Shown here in pieces: positions 7,648 through 14,747 of a DNA stretch of 16,259 nucleotides (the first letter of the stretch is position 1; each line of letters opens with the position of its first letter). The notes under the pieces were generated by a model. The model was not told the DNA's origin. It was given only the letters and a program-made list of their open reading frames with translations, and made no database searches. The position numbers were made by a program, and so were the translations under genes. The stretch covers positions 1 to 16,259 of the forward strand of contig DAOUMF010000090.1 in NCBI GenBank assembly GCA_034411955.1, written 5' to 3'. The DNA comes from DAOUMF01 sp034411955 (GTDB taxonomy: Bacteria; Chloroflexota; Dehalococcoidia; SM23-28-2; RBG-16-64-32).

Positions 7648-7675
7648 GTGCCTGGCGGCCCTGCTACGCTATAAT
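7648..7675 (+). promoter_or_regulatory. Predicted promoter of the alaS operon
   Basis: A consensus TATAAT lies at 7670-7675, 24 bp before the alaS ATG. The best -35 candidate (GTGCCT, 7648-7653, 16-bp spacer) matches only about three of six bases, so an activator or a weak promoter is possible. The start point would be close to 7682, giving a leader of about 18 nt. Confidence 0.5.
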
Positions 7676-7689
7676 CCGCCTCAGGCGGA
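7675..7689. promoter_or_regulatory. Palindrome overlapping the predicted alaS transcription start
   Basis: TCCGCC-TCA-GGCGGA is a perfect inverted repeat with 6-bp arms. It begins at the last base of the -10 box and covers the predicted start point, and its 3' arm (GGCGGA) is the only ribosome-site-like sequence before the alaS ATG at 7700. It could act as DNA operator or as an RNA hairpin that occludes ribosome binding. E. coli AlaRS is known to repress its own gene by binding a palindrome at its transcription start; whether that applies here is speculation. Confidence 0.35.
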
Positions 7690-7699
7690 CAGATCTGCT

Positions 7700-10438
7700 A
7701 TGAAAACGGACGAAATCCGCGAAGCGTTCCTCCGCTTCTTCGAAGAGCGGGGCCACAGGCGTATGCCCGGCGCTCCCCTCGTCCCCCCGGGCGACCCCAC
7801 CCTGCTGTTCACCAGCGCAGGTATGGTCCAGTTCAAACCCTATTTCATGGGCCAAACCAAGGCCCCCCACCCGCGCCTGACCACCGTCCAGAAGTGCTTC
7901 CGCACCAGCGATATCGACTCCGTGGGCGACACCTCACACCTCACCTTCTTCGAGATGCTGGGCAACTTCTCGGTTGGCGACTACTTCAAGGCCGAGGCGA
8001 TCCCCTGGAGCTGGGAGTTCGTCACCTCCAAGGACTGGCTGGGTCTGGACCCCGACCGCCTGTGGGCCGCCGTCTACCTGGACGACGATGAGGCGTTCGA
8101 CCTGTGGCGCCCGTTCCTGCCCCCGGAGCGCATCGGCCGCTATGGGGAGGAGCACAACTACTGGTTCTCCGGTGAGGTCGGCCCCTGCGGCCCCTGCTCC
8201 GAGCTTCACTACGACTTCGGCCCCCAGTTCGGCTGCGGCCCCCAGTGCCGGCCCGACCACGACGACTGCGACCGGTTCCTGGAGATATGGAACCTGGTCT
8301 TCATGACCTACTTCTGCGACGGCGAGAAGCGCGACCCCCTCCCGTCCAAGAACATCGATACCGGCGCCGGACTGGAGCGCATGGCTCTGGCCTCCCTGTT
8401 CGAGAGCGACGTGTGGAAGGACATGAGCAAGCTCCCCTCGGTCTACGACACCGACCTGTTCGCGCCGGTCATCCGCCGCCTCGAGGAGCTGTCCGGGAAG
8501 CGCTACGGCGAGGACGCGGCTGTCGACCGGGCGATGCGCATCGTGGCGGAGCACGCCCGCGCCGTGACGTTGCTCATCGGCGACGAGCGGACGCCGGTCA
8601 TCCCCTCCAACGAGGAGCGCGGCTACGCCGTGCGCCGCGTCCTGCGGCGGGCCGTCTACTTCGGGCGGCGCTACCTGGGCCTGGAGCAGCCCTTCGTGTC
8701 TGACCTCGCCCAGGCCGCGATCAAGGGGATGTCGGGGGCCTACCCGGAGCTGGAGGGCCAGCGGAAGTTCGTGCTGGACATCCTCGCGCCGGAGGAGCAG
8801 CGGTTCGAAGAGACGCTCGAACGCGGACTGAGCATGCTCGAGGAAGCCCTGGCCAAACACGGCAAGAGGAAGATCCTGGCCGGCGACGATGTCTTCCTTC
8901 TTCATGACACCTACGGCTTCCCCCTGGAGCTGACGACGGAGATCGCCCGCGAGCGCGGCTTCACCGTGGACGAGGCGGGCTTCGAGGCCGAGATGGAGAA
9001 GCAGCGGGAGCGCGCACGTGCCGCCGCCAAGGGCACGGACGCCGTCGCCGCCGACCAGGTCTACGCCTCCCTGGGTGGTATCGAGACCGCCTTTCGCGGC
9101 TACGAGACGCTGGAGACCCAAACTACCGTCCTCGCCATAATCGCCGAGTCGGGTGTAGGGGCGCAGCATGCTGCGCCCCTACCATCAACCGTTCGTGGTG
9201 AGCCTGTCGAACCACGAACGGAGGTCAAAGCCCCGGCCGAGGTTGAAGTCTTCCTGGTCGAGACACCCTTCTACGCCGAGAGCGGCGGCCAGGTCGGCGA
9301 CCGCGGCGAGATCCTCGCGCCCAGCGGCCGCGTCGCCGTCGAGGACACCCAGAAGGTGGCCGAGCGCCTCATCGTCCACCGTGGCCGCCTGGTCGAGGGC
9401 CGCATCGCCGTCGGCGACGCCGTCACCGCCCGCGTCGACCGCCAGCACCGCCAGGACACCATGCGCAACCACACCGGCACCCACCTCCTCCACGCCGCCC
9501 TCCGCCAAGTCCTCGGCTCCCACGTCCGCCAGGCCGGCTCCCTGGTCGCCCCCGGCTACCTGCGCTTCGACTTCACCCACACGGAGGCGATGACCGAGGA
9601 GCAGATCGCCGAGGTGCAGCGCCTGGTCAACGACAACATCCGCCAGGACCTGCCGGTGGACACGCGCCAGACCGCGTACGAGCGGGCGATATCCGAAGGT
9701 GTCCTCGCCTTCTTCGGCGAGAAGTACGGCGACGAGGTCCGTGTGGTGGAGGTCGACCCCATGGCCTCCAGGGCCAGCGCCGAGTTGTGCGGCGGCACCC
9801 ACTGCCGGCGCACCGGCGAGATCGGCCTGCTCGTCATCACCGGCGAGTCCTCCGTCGGCGCCGGGATGCGCCGCATCGAGGCCCTCACCGGCCGGGGCGC
9901 TGAGGAGTACGCCCGCGCCCAGCAGTCTGCTCTGGACGGCATCGCCCGTCGCCTGGGCGCCCCCCGCCACGCCGTCCCCGCCAAGGTCGAGGCCCTCCTT
10001 GCCGATCTGGACGCCCAGCGCAAGAAGGTGGAACGGTTGGAGCGCGCTCTGGCCAGGGGCGCCGGCCCGCCCGCCGGCAAGCGAGAGACCCACACGATCG
10101 ACGGCATCGCGGTGAGCGCCGCCGAGGTGGAGGCAACCAGCGAGCAGGCGCTCCGCTACTTCGGCGACAGCGCCAAGCGAGAGATCAAAGGCGCAGGCAC
10201 GGCCGTCTTCGGCGCTGTTATCGACGGAAAGCCGGCATTCGTCGCGGTGGCGTCTAAGGATGCGATTGCGCGCGGCCTCACCGCTGACGCCCTGGTGCGG
10301 GAGGTGGCCCGACTGGCTGGCGGCGGCGGCGGCGGTCGGCCCGACATGGCCACCGGCGGCGGTAAGGACGCCGCCAGCCTCAACAAGGCGCTCAAGAAGG
10401 TGCCCGACGTGGTGCGGAGGCTCCTCAGCGCGGGGTAG
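7700..10438 (+). CDS. alaS: Alanyl-tRNA synthetase
   Basis: The 912-aa protein charges tRNA-Ala with alanine. The class II catalytic domain covers about 1-270, with LFTSAGMVQFKPYFMG, FRTSDIDSVGDTSHLTFFEM and NIDTGAGLERMA. A Cys/His-rich patch (CGPQCRPDHDDCDRF) lies before EIWNLVF. The tRNA-recognition helical domain follows to about 465. The editing domain carries zinc ligands H591/H595 (HTGTH) and C697/H701 (CGGTH). The C-terminal C-Ala/DHHA1 domain ends with a GGGGGRPDMATGGGKD loop. The protein is longer than most homologues partly because residues about 486-507 are encoded by two palindromic repeats placed in the loop before VEVFLVETPFYAESGGQVGD. All active-site motifs flank it intact. It heads the rightward operon; ruvX begins one base after its stop. 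Confidence 0.98.
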   Translation: MKTDEIREAFLRFFEERGHRRMPGAPLVPPGDPTLLFTSAGMVQFKPYFMGQTKAPHPRLTTVQKCFRTSDIDSVGDTSHLTFFEMLGNFSVGDYFKAEAIPWSWEFVTSKDWLGLDPDRLWAAVYLDDDEAFDLWRPFLPPERIGRYGEEHNYWFSGEVGPCGPCSELHYDFGPQFGCGPQCRPDHDDCDRFLEIWNLVFMTYFCDGEKRDPLPSKNIDTGAGLERMALASLFESDVWKDMSKLPSVYDTDLFAPVIRRLEELSGKRYGEDAAVDRAMRIVAEHARAVTLLIGDERTPVIPSNEERGYAVRRVLRRAVYFGRRYLGLEQPFVSDLAQAAIKGMSGAYPELEGQRKFVLDILAPEEQRFEETLERGLSMLEEALAKHGKRKILAGDDVFLLHDTYGFPLELTTEIARERGFTVDEAGFEAEMEKQRERARAAAKGTDAVAADQVYASLGGIETAFRGYETLETQTTVLAIIAESGVGAQHAAPLPSTVRGEPVEPRTEVKAPAEVEVFLVETPFYAESGGQVGDRGEILAPSGRVAVEDTQKVAERLIVHRGRLVEGRIAVGDAVTARVDRQHRQDTMRNHTGTHLLHAALRQVLGSHVRQAGSLVAPGYLRFDFTHTEAMTEEQIAEVQRLVNDNIRQDLPVDTRQTAYERAISEGVLAFFGEKYGDEVRVVEVDPMASRASAELCGGTHCRRTGEIGLLVITGESSVGAGMRRIEALTGRGAEEYARAQQSALDGIARRLGAPRHAVPAKVEALLADLDAQRKKVERLERALARGAGPPAGKRETHTIDGIAVSAAEVEATSEQALRYFGDSAKREIKGAGTAVFGAVIDGKPAFVAVASKDAIARGLTADALVREVARLAGGGGGGRPDMATGGGKDAASLNKALKKVPDVVRRLLSAG
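9155..9182. repeat. 28-bp perfect palindrome inside alaS
   Basis: GTAGGGGCGCAGCA is followed directly by its exact reverse complement, giving 14-bp arms with no spacer. In the alaS frame it encodes residues 486-494 (VGAQHAAPL). The position corresponds to a variable loop of the beta-barrel region, and homologues such as the E. coli enzyme have no equivalent sequence. It looks like an inserted mobile palindromic repeat. Confidence 0.85.
9189..9221. repeat. Palindromic repeat with 11-bp arms inside alaS
   Basis: CCGTTCGTGGT (9189-9199) and ACCACGAACGG (9211-9221) are exact reverse complements around an 11-bp loop, gagcctgtcga. It lies 6 bp after the preceding palindrome and encodes about residues 497-507 (TVRGEPVEPRT). 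The loop-centred core TGAGCCTGTCGAACC recurs, with one change, at the ruvX N-terminus. Confidence 0.85.
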
Positions 10439-10439
10439 A

Positions 10440-10991
10440 ATGACGCCGCCCAACCGGTCCCGGCAATCCCGTAGTGAGCCTGCCGAACCTACGCGCAGCG
10501 GGCGCATCCTGGCCATTGACCCGGGCGAGAAGCGCATCGGCGTGGCCGCCGCCGACCTCCGCACCCGTGTCGCCGTCCCCCTCACCACCATCGAGGCAGG
10601 CGCCGACCCTGTCGAGGCCGTGGCCCGCGTCGCCCAGGAGGAGGGCGCCGAAGCCGTCGTCATCGGTCTCGCCCTGTCCCTCAGCGGCGCCTTGGGCCCC
10701 CAGGCCCAGCGCGCCCAGGCCCTCGCCGACGCCCTCGCCCGTCGCCTCGATGTCCCCGTCCACACCTGGGACGAGCGGCTGACCTCCGCCGAGGCCCTTC
10801 GACGAAGCTCAGGACAGGCCCTTCGACGGGCTCCCGCCAGAGGCGGGCAGGCAGGACAGGCCCAGCGGCGCCTGCCCCGCGATAGGCGGACCCCACACGG
10901 AAAGCGCCGCCGCGGCGACGTGGACGCCATGGCCGCGGCCATCATCCTCCAGGCCTTCCTCGATAGCCAGCGCCGGGCGGCCAGCGGGTAG
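10440..10991 (+). CDS. ruvX: YqgF/RuvX family RNase H-like nuclease with two repeat-derived insertions
   Basis: The 183-aa protein has the YqgF fold, a RNase H-like nuclease tied to 16S rRNA 5' processing and often named putative Holliday junction resolvase. Core motifs are ILAIDPGEKRIGVA (23-36), EAVVIGLALSLSG, VHTWDERLTSAEA (107-119) and VDAMAAAIILQAFL (161-174), so the acidic catalytic residues are kept. The ATG at 10440 is taken because it starts one base after alaS; a longer frame opening at 10260 lies wholly inside alaS. Two stretches are unlike the family: an N-terminal tail of about 20 residues containing SRSEPAEPT, and about 22 extra residues (119-141, rich in A, G, Q and R) between DERLTS and VDAMAA. 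Both coincide with palindromic repeats. Function is probably retained, since the extra residues fall at the terminus and in a flexible loop. Confidence 0.9.
   Translation: MTPPNRSRQSRSEPAEPTRSGRILAIDPGEKRIGVAAADLRTRVAVPLTTIEAGADPVEAVARVAQEEGAEAVVIGLALSLSGALGPQAQRAQALADALARRLDVPVHTWDERLTSAEALRRSSGQALRRAPARGGQAGQAQRRLPRDRRTPHGKRRRGDVDAMAAAIILQAFLDSQRRAASG
10470..10493. repeat. Short palindromic repeat in the ruvX N-terminus
   Basis: CGTAG and CTACG flank the core TGAGCCTGCCGAAC. The 15-base stretch TGAGCCTGCCGAACC differs from that of the alaS element at one position. It encodes RSEPAEPT, echoing RGEPVEPRT in alaS, meaning the repeat is read in the same phase in both genes. The flanking arms differ from the alaS copy but stay complementary to each other. 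Confidence 0.65.
10793..10863. repeat. Compound repeat element inserted in ruvX
   Basis: The element contains two copies of GGCCCTTCGACG (10793-10804, 10817-10828) spaced 24 bp, and two copies of AGGACAGGCCC (10811-10821, 10853-10863) spaced 42 bp. Both distances are multiples of three. Internal hairpins are CTTCG-A-CGAAG (10797-10807) and CCCGCC-AGA-GGCGGG (10833-10847). On the reverse strand it contains TGAGCTTCGTCGAA, related to the TGAGCCTGTCGAA core of the other elements. It encodes about residues 119-141 of RuvX. Confidence 0.75.
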
Positions 10992-10994
10992 AAC

Positions 10995-12062
10995 GTGCGC
11001 TTCCTTCCCGTCCTCGCCGTCGTCCTCGTGCTGGCGATGACTGCCGCCACCGTCTGGGTCATCACCGGCTCCACGGACCTCGTGGACGAGATCGCGCCCA
11101 CTCCCTTCGCCACGCCGCCCACCCCGGCACCGGAGCCCGTCTCTCTCTCGGTGGGGGAGAATGTGGGGGTCCAGGACATCGCCGAGATGTTGGAGGAGAA
11201 AGGCGTCATCGACTCCGCCATCCAGTTCCGTGTCCTGGCGGAACTGCTCGGCTATCAGGGGCTACTCCAAGCCGGAGAGTACGAGTTTGATCCGGACACC
11301 CCGGCGCTGGAGGTCGTCTACCGCATGCGCCGGGGCATCGTCTCGCCGCTGTTCGTCACCGTGGTCGAGGGCTGGCGCCTGGAGGAGATCGCCGACGCCC
11401 TGGACGAGCAGGGCGTCATCTCCCGTGATGACTTCTTGGAGGCGGCGGTGGCCGGCAACTTCGACCTCGACTTCGACTTCCTCCGCCGCCTTGGGCCCGC
11501 CACCTCGCTGGAGGGCTACCTCTTTCCCGCCACCTACTTCTACCGCCGGAATGACGGCGCCGAGGACGTCATCCAGCAGATGCTGAAGGCGATGGACGAC
11601 AACTTTGGCGATGATCTGCGCAGCCAAGCGCTCGATCAAGGCCTGACCATGCACGGCGTCCTCACCCTCGCCTCCATCATTGAGAGGGAGGCCAAGGTCC
11701 CGGAGGAGCGGCCCATCATGGCCCAGGTCTTCCTCAAGCGGCTGCGCCTGGGCATACCTCTGGAGGCCGATCCCACCGTCCAGTACGCCCTGGCGGCGGA
11801 CCCGGAGAGCGTGGCGGGTTTCGGCTACTGGAAGGCGCAGCTCACCGATGACGACCTGGAGCTGGACTCGCCCTACAATACATATCGCGTGGCGGGCCTA
11901 CCGCCGACGCCTATCGCCGCCCCGCGTCTGGACTCCATTATGGCCGTCATCGAGCCTGCCGACACCAACTACCTGTACTTCGTCGCCAAGCCCGACGGCT
12001 CGCACGCCTTCGCTGAGACGGAGGACGAGCATCAGCGCAACGTCGAGGAGTACTTGCGATGA
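10995..12062 (+). CDS. mltG: Endolytic murein transglycosylase MltG (YceG-like)
   Basis: The 355-aa protein is a membrane-anchored endolytic transglycosylase that cuts nascent glycan strands and so terminates peptidoglycan polymerisation. A single N-terminal membrane segment spans about 3-25 (FLPVLAVVLVLAMTAATVWV), followed by a Pro/Thr-rich stretch. A LysM-like region covers about 50-110 (VGVQDIAEMLEEKGVI, LQAGEYEFD). The YceG catalytic domain follows, with LEGYLFPATYF, LASIIEREAKVPEER holding the catalytic glutamate (E230 or E232), LEADPTVQYAL and SPYNTYRVAGLPPTPI. The start is GTG at 10995, 3 bp after ruvX; an upstream ribosome site is weak. Its stop overlaps the aroE start by 4 bp (ATGA). 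The yqgF-mltG pairing occurs in many bacteria. Confidence 0.96.
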   Translation: MRFLPVLAVVLVLAMTAATVWVITGSTDLVDEIAPTPFATPPTPAPEPVSLSVGENVGVQDIAEMLEEKGVIDSAIQFRVLAELLGYQGLLQAGEYEFDPDTPALEVVYRMRRGIVSPLFVTVVEGWRLEEIADALDEQGVISRDDFLEAAVAGNFDLDFDFLRRLGPATSLEGYLFPATYFYRRNDGAEDVIQQMLKAMDDNFGDDLRSQALDQGLTMHGVLTLASIIEREAKVPEERPIMAQVFLKRLRLGIPLEADPTVQYALAADPESVAGFGYWKAQLTDDDLELDSPYNTYRVAGLPPTPIAAPRLDSIMAVIEPADTNYLYFVAKPDGSHAFAETEDEHQRNVEEYLR

Positions 12063-12922
12063 CGAAGTACGCGGGCGTCATCGGCTACCCCCTCAAGCAG
12101 ACGCTCTCGCCTGCGTTCCAGCAGGCCGCCTTCGACCACCTGGGCCTGGATGCGCGCTACGAGGCCTGGCCTACGCCAGAAGACAAGCTCGCAGACACGG
12201 TCCAGGGTCTCCGGGCGCCGGACCGCCTCGGCGCCAATGTGACGATCCCCCACAAGGAGGCAGTCGTCCCCCTCTTGGACGAGGTGGACGATCTCTCCCG
12301 CCGCGTGGGCGCGGTCAACACCATCGTTAATCGGGATGGAAGGCTGCACGGCCACAATACCGACGTCGGCGGCTTCCTGCGCGCCCTGCGCGAGGACGGT
12401 CGCTTCGACCCGACCGGCGCCCGTGTCCTGGTGGCCGGGGCTGGCGGTGCCGCCCGCGCCGTCGCCGTCGGCCTCATCGAGGCTGGAGCTGGATCCGTAA
12501 CCTTCATCAACCCGCCCTTTCCCCTCGCCGCCAAGCTCGTGGAGGACTTGACGCCGCACGCGGGCCGCACCGCCCTCCACGCCCTGCCGGACGTTTACGC
12601 CTCCTGGATGGCCTCCGCGATGTCTTGCCGCCTTCTGATAAACTGTACGCCGGTTGGCATGGCCGGCACGCAGGAAGAGGAGGAGTCGCCGGTGCCCAGC
12701 GAAATTATCCCGCCAGGCGCGCTTGTGTTCGACCTCATCTATAGCCCGGCAAAGACGCCGCTGATGGCCGCCGCTGAGAGGCGCAGCGCCAGCGTCCTGG
12801 GCGGGCTGCCCATGCTCGTCTACCAGGGCGCGGAGTCCTTCCGTCTGTGGACCGGCCTTGGGGCGCCCCTGGACGTGATGTTCAAGGCCGCCCGGGCAGC
12901 CCTCGGCCTCAGGAAGGGATAG
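12059..12922 (+). CDS. aroE: Shikimate dehydrogenase (NADP+)
   Basis: The 287-aa protein reduces 3-dehydroshikimate to shikimate. The substrate-binding N-terminal domain shows VIGYPLKQTLSP (7-18), in which the usual first serine of the SxS motif is a threonine. Catalytic K66 is in NVTIPHKE, and D102 is in GHNTDVGGF. The Rossmann domain begins with VLVAGAGGAARA, and NCTPVGM and VFDLIYSPAKTPLM are typical of the C-terminal part. A GAGGAG ribosome site precedes the ATG, which overlaps the mltG stop. It opens the shikimate part of the rightward operon; the next gene begins 5 bp after its stop. Confidence 0.96.
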   Translation: MTKYAGVIGYPLKQTLSPAFQQAAFDHLGLDARYEAWPTPEDKLADTVQGLRAPDRLGANVTIPHKEAVVPLLDEVDDLSRRVGAVNTIVNRDGRLHGHNTDVGGFLRALREDGRFDPTGARVLVAGAGGAARAVAVGLIEAGAGSVTFINPPFPLAAKLVEDLTPHAGRTALHALPDVYASWMASAMSCRLLINCTPVGMAGTQEEEESPVPSEIIPPGALVFDLIYSPAKTPLMAAAERRSASVLGGLPMLVYQGAESFRLWTGLGAPLDVMFKAARAALGLRKG

Positions 12923-12927
12923 GGAAG

Positions 12928-13572
12928 ATGGAGTGGGGCATCCTGGCCATCGTCCTCATATTCATCGTCGTCGCTTACATCGTGGTCCAGGGGACACGGG
13001 CCTCTATGGCCTGGCGCAGGGCCGCTGCCAGCGGCGACCTGGACGTCATCCGTCAACTGCTGGAGGAGAGCATCAGCGGTTGGCGCTCCATGAAGCGTCC
13101 CAAGGAGGTGGACCCGGACGTGTGGCGCGGGGTCCAGAGCGTGGACCTCGTCGATGTGGGCCCGAACAGCGCTCGCGTATCCTGCCAGGCGGAGAGCGAG
13201 TACCGGCTGCTGGGTGGGCGCTGGGCGGAGGTCGCCAACCCCCTCCAAGAGGGGCAAGCCGTTACCGCCCGGCTCGCCGATATGCTGCTGTACGACGTAC
13301 CCAACCTCCGCCTCACCTCCGCCCGTATCGATGTCTACACCAGCTTCCGCGACCCGCAGGGCGGCTCTCAGCGGGCCTGCATCCTGACTACCATCGCCCG
13401 CAGGGAGGTCGCTCGCCACCTGGACTGGGAGAACTGGACGCCCGCCGAGATCGTCGACGCCCTTGGCGGCCGCTACCGCCTGGGCGAAGGCGGCGACGCC
13501 CTGCCCATCGACATCGAGGATGAGGCCGGAACGCCGGAACTCCACAGCTTGGGGGTGCAGCCGCAGCGATGA
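12928..13572 (+). CDS. Conserved-looking single-pass membrane protein of unknown function
   Basis: I do not recognise this 214-aa protein. The ATG at 12928 is preferred to an earlier frame opening at 12847, which lies inside aroE, because GGAAGGGAT/AGGGAAG ribosome-site sequence precedes it and the protein then starts right at a membrane helix (MEWGILAIVLIFIVVAYIVV). Basic residues after the helix (TRASMAWRR) favour an inside C-terminal domain. The remainder looks like a mixed alpha-beta globular domain with alternating strands (SVDLVDVGPNSARVSCQA, LRLTSARIDVYTSF), then RREVARHLDWENWTPAEIVD and ALGGRYRL. No nucleotide-binding or metal motif is visible. It lies between aroE and aroC, overlapping the latter by 4 bp, so it is co-translated with shikimate enzymes and may anchor or modulate them, which is speculative. 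Confidence 0.8.
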   Translation: MEWGILAIVLIFIVVAYIVVQGTRASMAWRRAAASGDLDVIRQLLEESISGWRSMKRPKEVDPDVWRGVQSVDLVDVGPNSARVSCQAESEYRLLGGRWAEVANPLQEGQAVTARLADMLLYDVPNLRLTSARIDVYTSFRDPQGGSQRACILTTIARREVARHLDWENWTPAEIVDALGGRYRLGEGGDALPIDIEDEAGTPELHSLGVQPQR

Positions 13573-14744
13573 CGCAGCTCCGCTTCCTCACCGCTGGCGA
13601 GTCGCACGGTAAGGGCCTCACCGTCATCGTGGAGGGCCTGCCCGCCGGGCTCGCCCTCACCGAGCAATACATGGAGGGCGACCTGCGCCGCCGGCAGGGC
13701 GGCTTCGGCCGCTCCCAGCGACAGCAGATCGAGCAGGACTCCGCCGAGATCACCGCTGGTGTCCGCCACGGCCTAACCCTCGGCACCCCTCTGGCCCTGT
13801 TCATCCGCAACCGCGATTGGGAGAACTGGAGCGAGGTGATGCAGGCCGAGCCGTTCCAGGGCGAGGTCGAGCGGGTGACCCGCCTCCGCCCCGGCCACGC
13901 CGACCTCGCCGGCGCCATGAAGTACGGCTTCGACGATGCGCGCAACGTCCTGGAGCGCGCCTCCGCCCGCGAGACCGCCGCTCGCGTCGCTGCGGGGGCC
14001 GTCTGCCGCCGCCTGCTGGAGGAGTTCGGGGTGGTCGTCCACTCACACACCGTCTCCATCGGCGACGTGTCCGCCTCCGTCGACGGCGAGCCGGACTGGG
14101 CCGCCGTGGAGGAGTCACCCGTGCGCTGCGCCGATCCTAAGACGTCCGAGCGCATGGTGCGCGCTATCGAGGCCGCCGGCGAGGCCGGCGACACCCTCGG
14201 CGGCACCTTCGAGATGTGGGCGAGCGGCGTGCCGATCGGCCTCGGCTCCCACGTCATGTGGGACCGCAAGCTGGACGGCCTTCTCGCCCAGGCGGTGATG
14301 AGCATCCACGCCGTCAAGGGCGTCGAGATCGGCGGCGGCTTCGCCCTGGCGTCGACGCCTGGCTCTCGGGCCCACGACGTCATCCTGCCTCGGCAGGAGT
14401 GGGAGGGCAGGCCCTGGCGGCGGGCCACCAACCGCGCCGGCGGCCTGGAGGGCGGCGTCACCAACGGCGAGCCGGTCGTCGTCCGTGGCGCGCTCAAGCC
14501 CATCTCCACCCTCGCCAAGCCCCTGCCCTCCGTCGACCTCCTGACCGGCGAGGAAGTGCAGGCCCACTACGAGCGCTCCGACGTGTGCGTCGTCCCCGCC
14601 GCCGGCGTCATCGGCGAGGCGATGGTGGCCATCGTTCTCGGCCGCGCGATGCGGGAGAAGTGCGGCGGCGACTCCCTGGCGGAGACGAAGCGTAACTACG
14701 AGGCGTACGTCAAGACGATTGGGCCACGCGGGCGGCAGGAGTAA
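13569..14744 (+). CDS. aroC: Chorismate synthase
   Basis: The 391-aa protein converts 5-enolpyruvylshikimate-3-phosphate to chorismate using reduced FMN. Family signatures are TAGESHGKGL (8-17), RRRQGGFGRSQRQQIEQD, LRPGHADLAGAMKYGFDDAR followed by NVLERASARETAARVAAGAV, HAVKGVEIGGGF, NRAGGLEGGVTNGEPVVVRG and LKPISTLAKPL. The expected histidines in GESHG and RPGHAD are present. The length is normal for the family. The ATG at 13569 overlaps the upstream membrane-protein gene by 4 bp. A TTG-started gene follows 3 bp after the stop. EPSP synthase (AroA), the preceding enzyme, is not in the window. Confidence 0.98.
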   Translation: MTQLRFLTAGESHGKGLTVIVEGLPAGLALTEQYMEGDLRRRQGGFGRSQRQQIEQDSAEITAGVRHGLTLGTPLALFIRNRDWENWSEVMQAEPFQGEVERVTRLRPGHADLAGAMKYGFDDARNVLERASARETAARVAAGAVCRRLLEEFGVVVHSHTVSIGDVSASVDGEPDWAAVEESPVRCADPKTSERMVRAIEAAGEAGDTLGGTFEMWASGVPIGLGSHVMWDRKLDGLLAQAVMSIHAVKGVEIGGGFALASTPGSRAHDVILPRQEWEGRPWRRATNRAGGLEGGVTNGEPVVVRGALKPISTLAKPLPSVDLLTGEEVQAHYERSDVCVVPAAGVIGEAMVAIVLGRAMREKCGGDSLAETKRNYEAYVKTIGPRGRQE

Positions 14745-14747
14745 CCC

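Larger units (their letters stand above)
7328..7699. other. Divergent intergenic control region
   Basis: This 372-bp stretch separates the two divergent operons and has no convincing family-level gene. It contains a GC-rich hairpin just upstream of the GlmU-domain gene, a leftward promoter at 7568-7597 with a palindromic spacer, and a rightward TATAAT element for alaS followed by a small palindrome. The leftward leader would be about 230 nt long. A 17-codon reading frame on the minus strand (7383 to 7330, MKRKQPARPGRGAGGRL) ends 2 nt before the GTG start of the GlmU-domain gene and might be a leader peptide, but its support is weak. I see no tRNA, T-box or known riboswitch fold. Confidence 0.7.

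Noticed and set aside
10260..10440. Longer N-terminus for ruvX starting inside alaS
   Set aside because: The extra 60 residues are read from the out-of-frame end of alaS and match no RuvX. The ATG at 10440 directly follows the alaS stop.
9185..11221. 678-codon open frame on the minus strand across alaS, ruvX and mltG
   Set aside because: It runs opposite three well-supported genes and its product is low-complexity A/G/R/S-rich in alternating style, typical of a shadow frame.
12847..12928. Longer N-terminus for the membrane protein, starting inside aroE
   Set aside because: The extra residues come from out-of-frame aroE codons, and the ATG at 12928 has a good ribosome site and places the membrane helix at the N-terminus.
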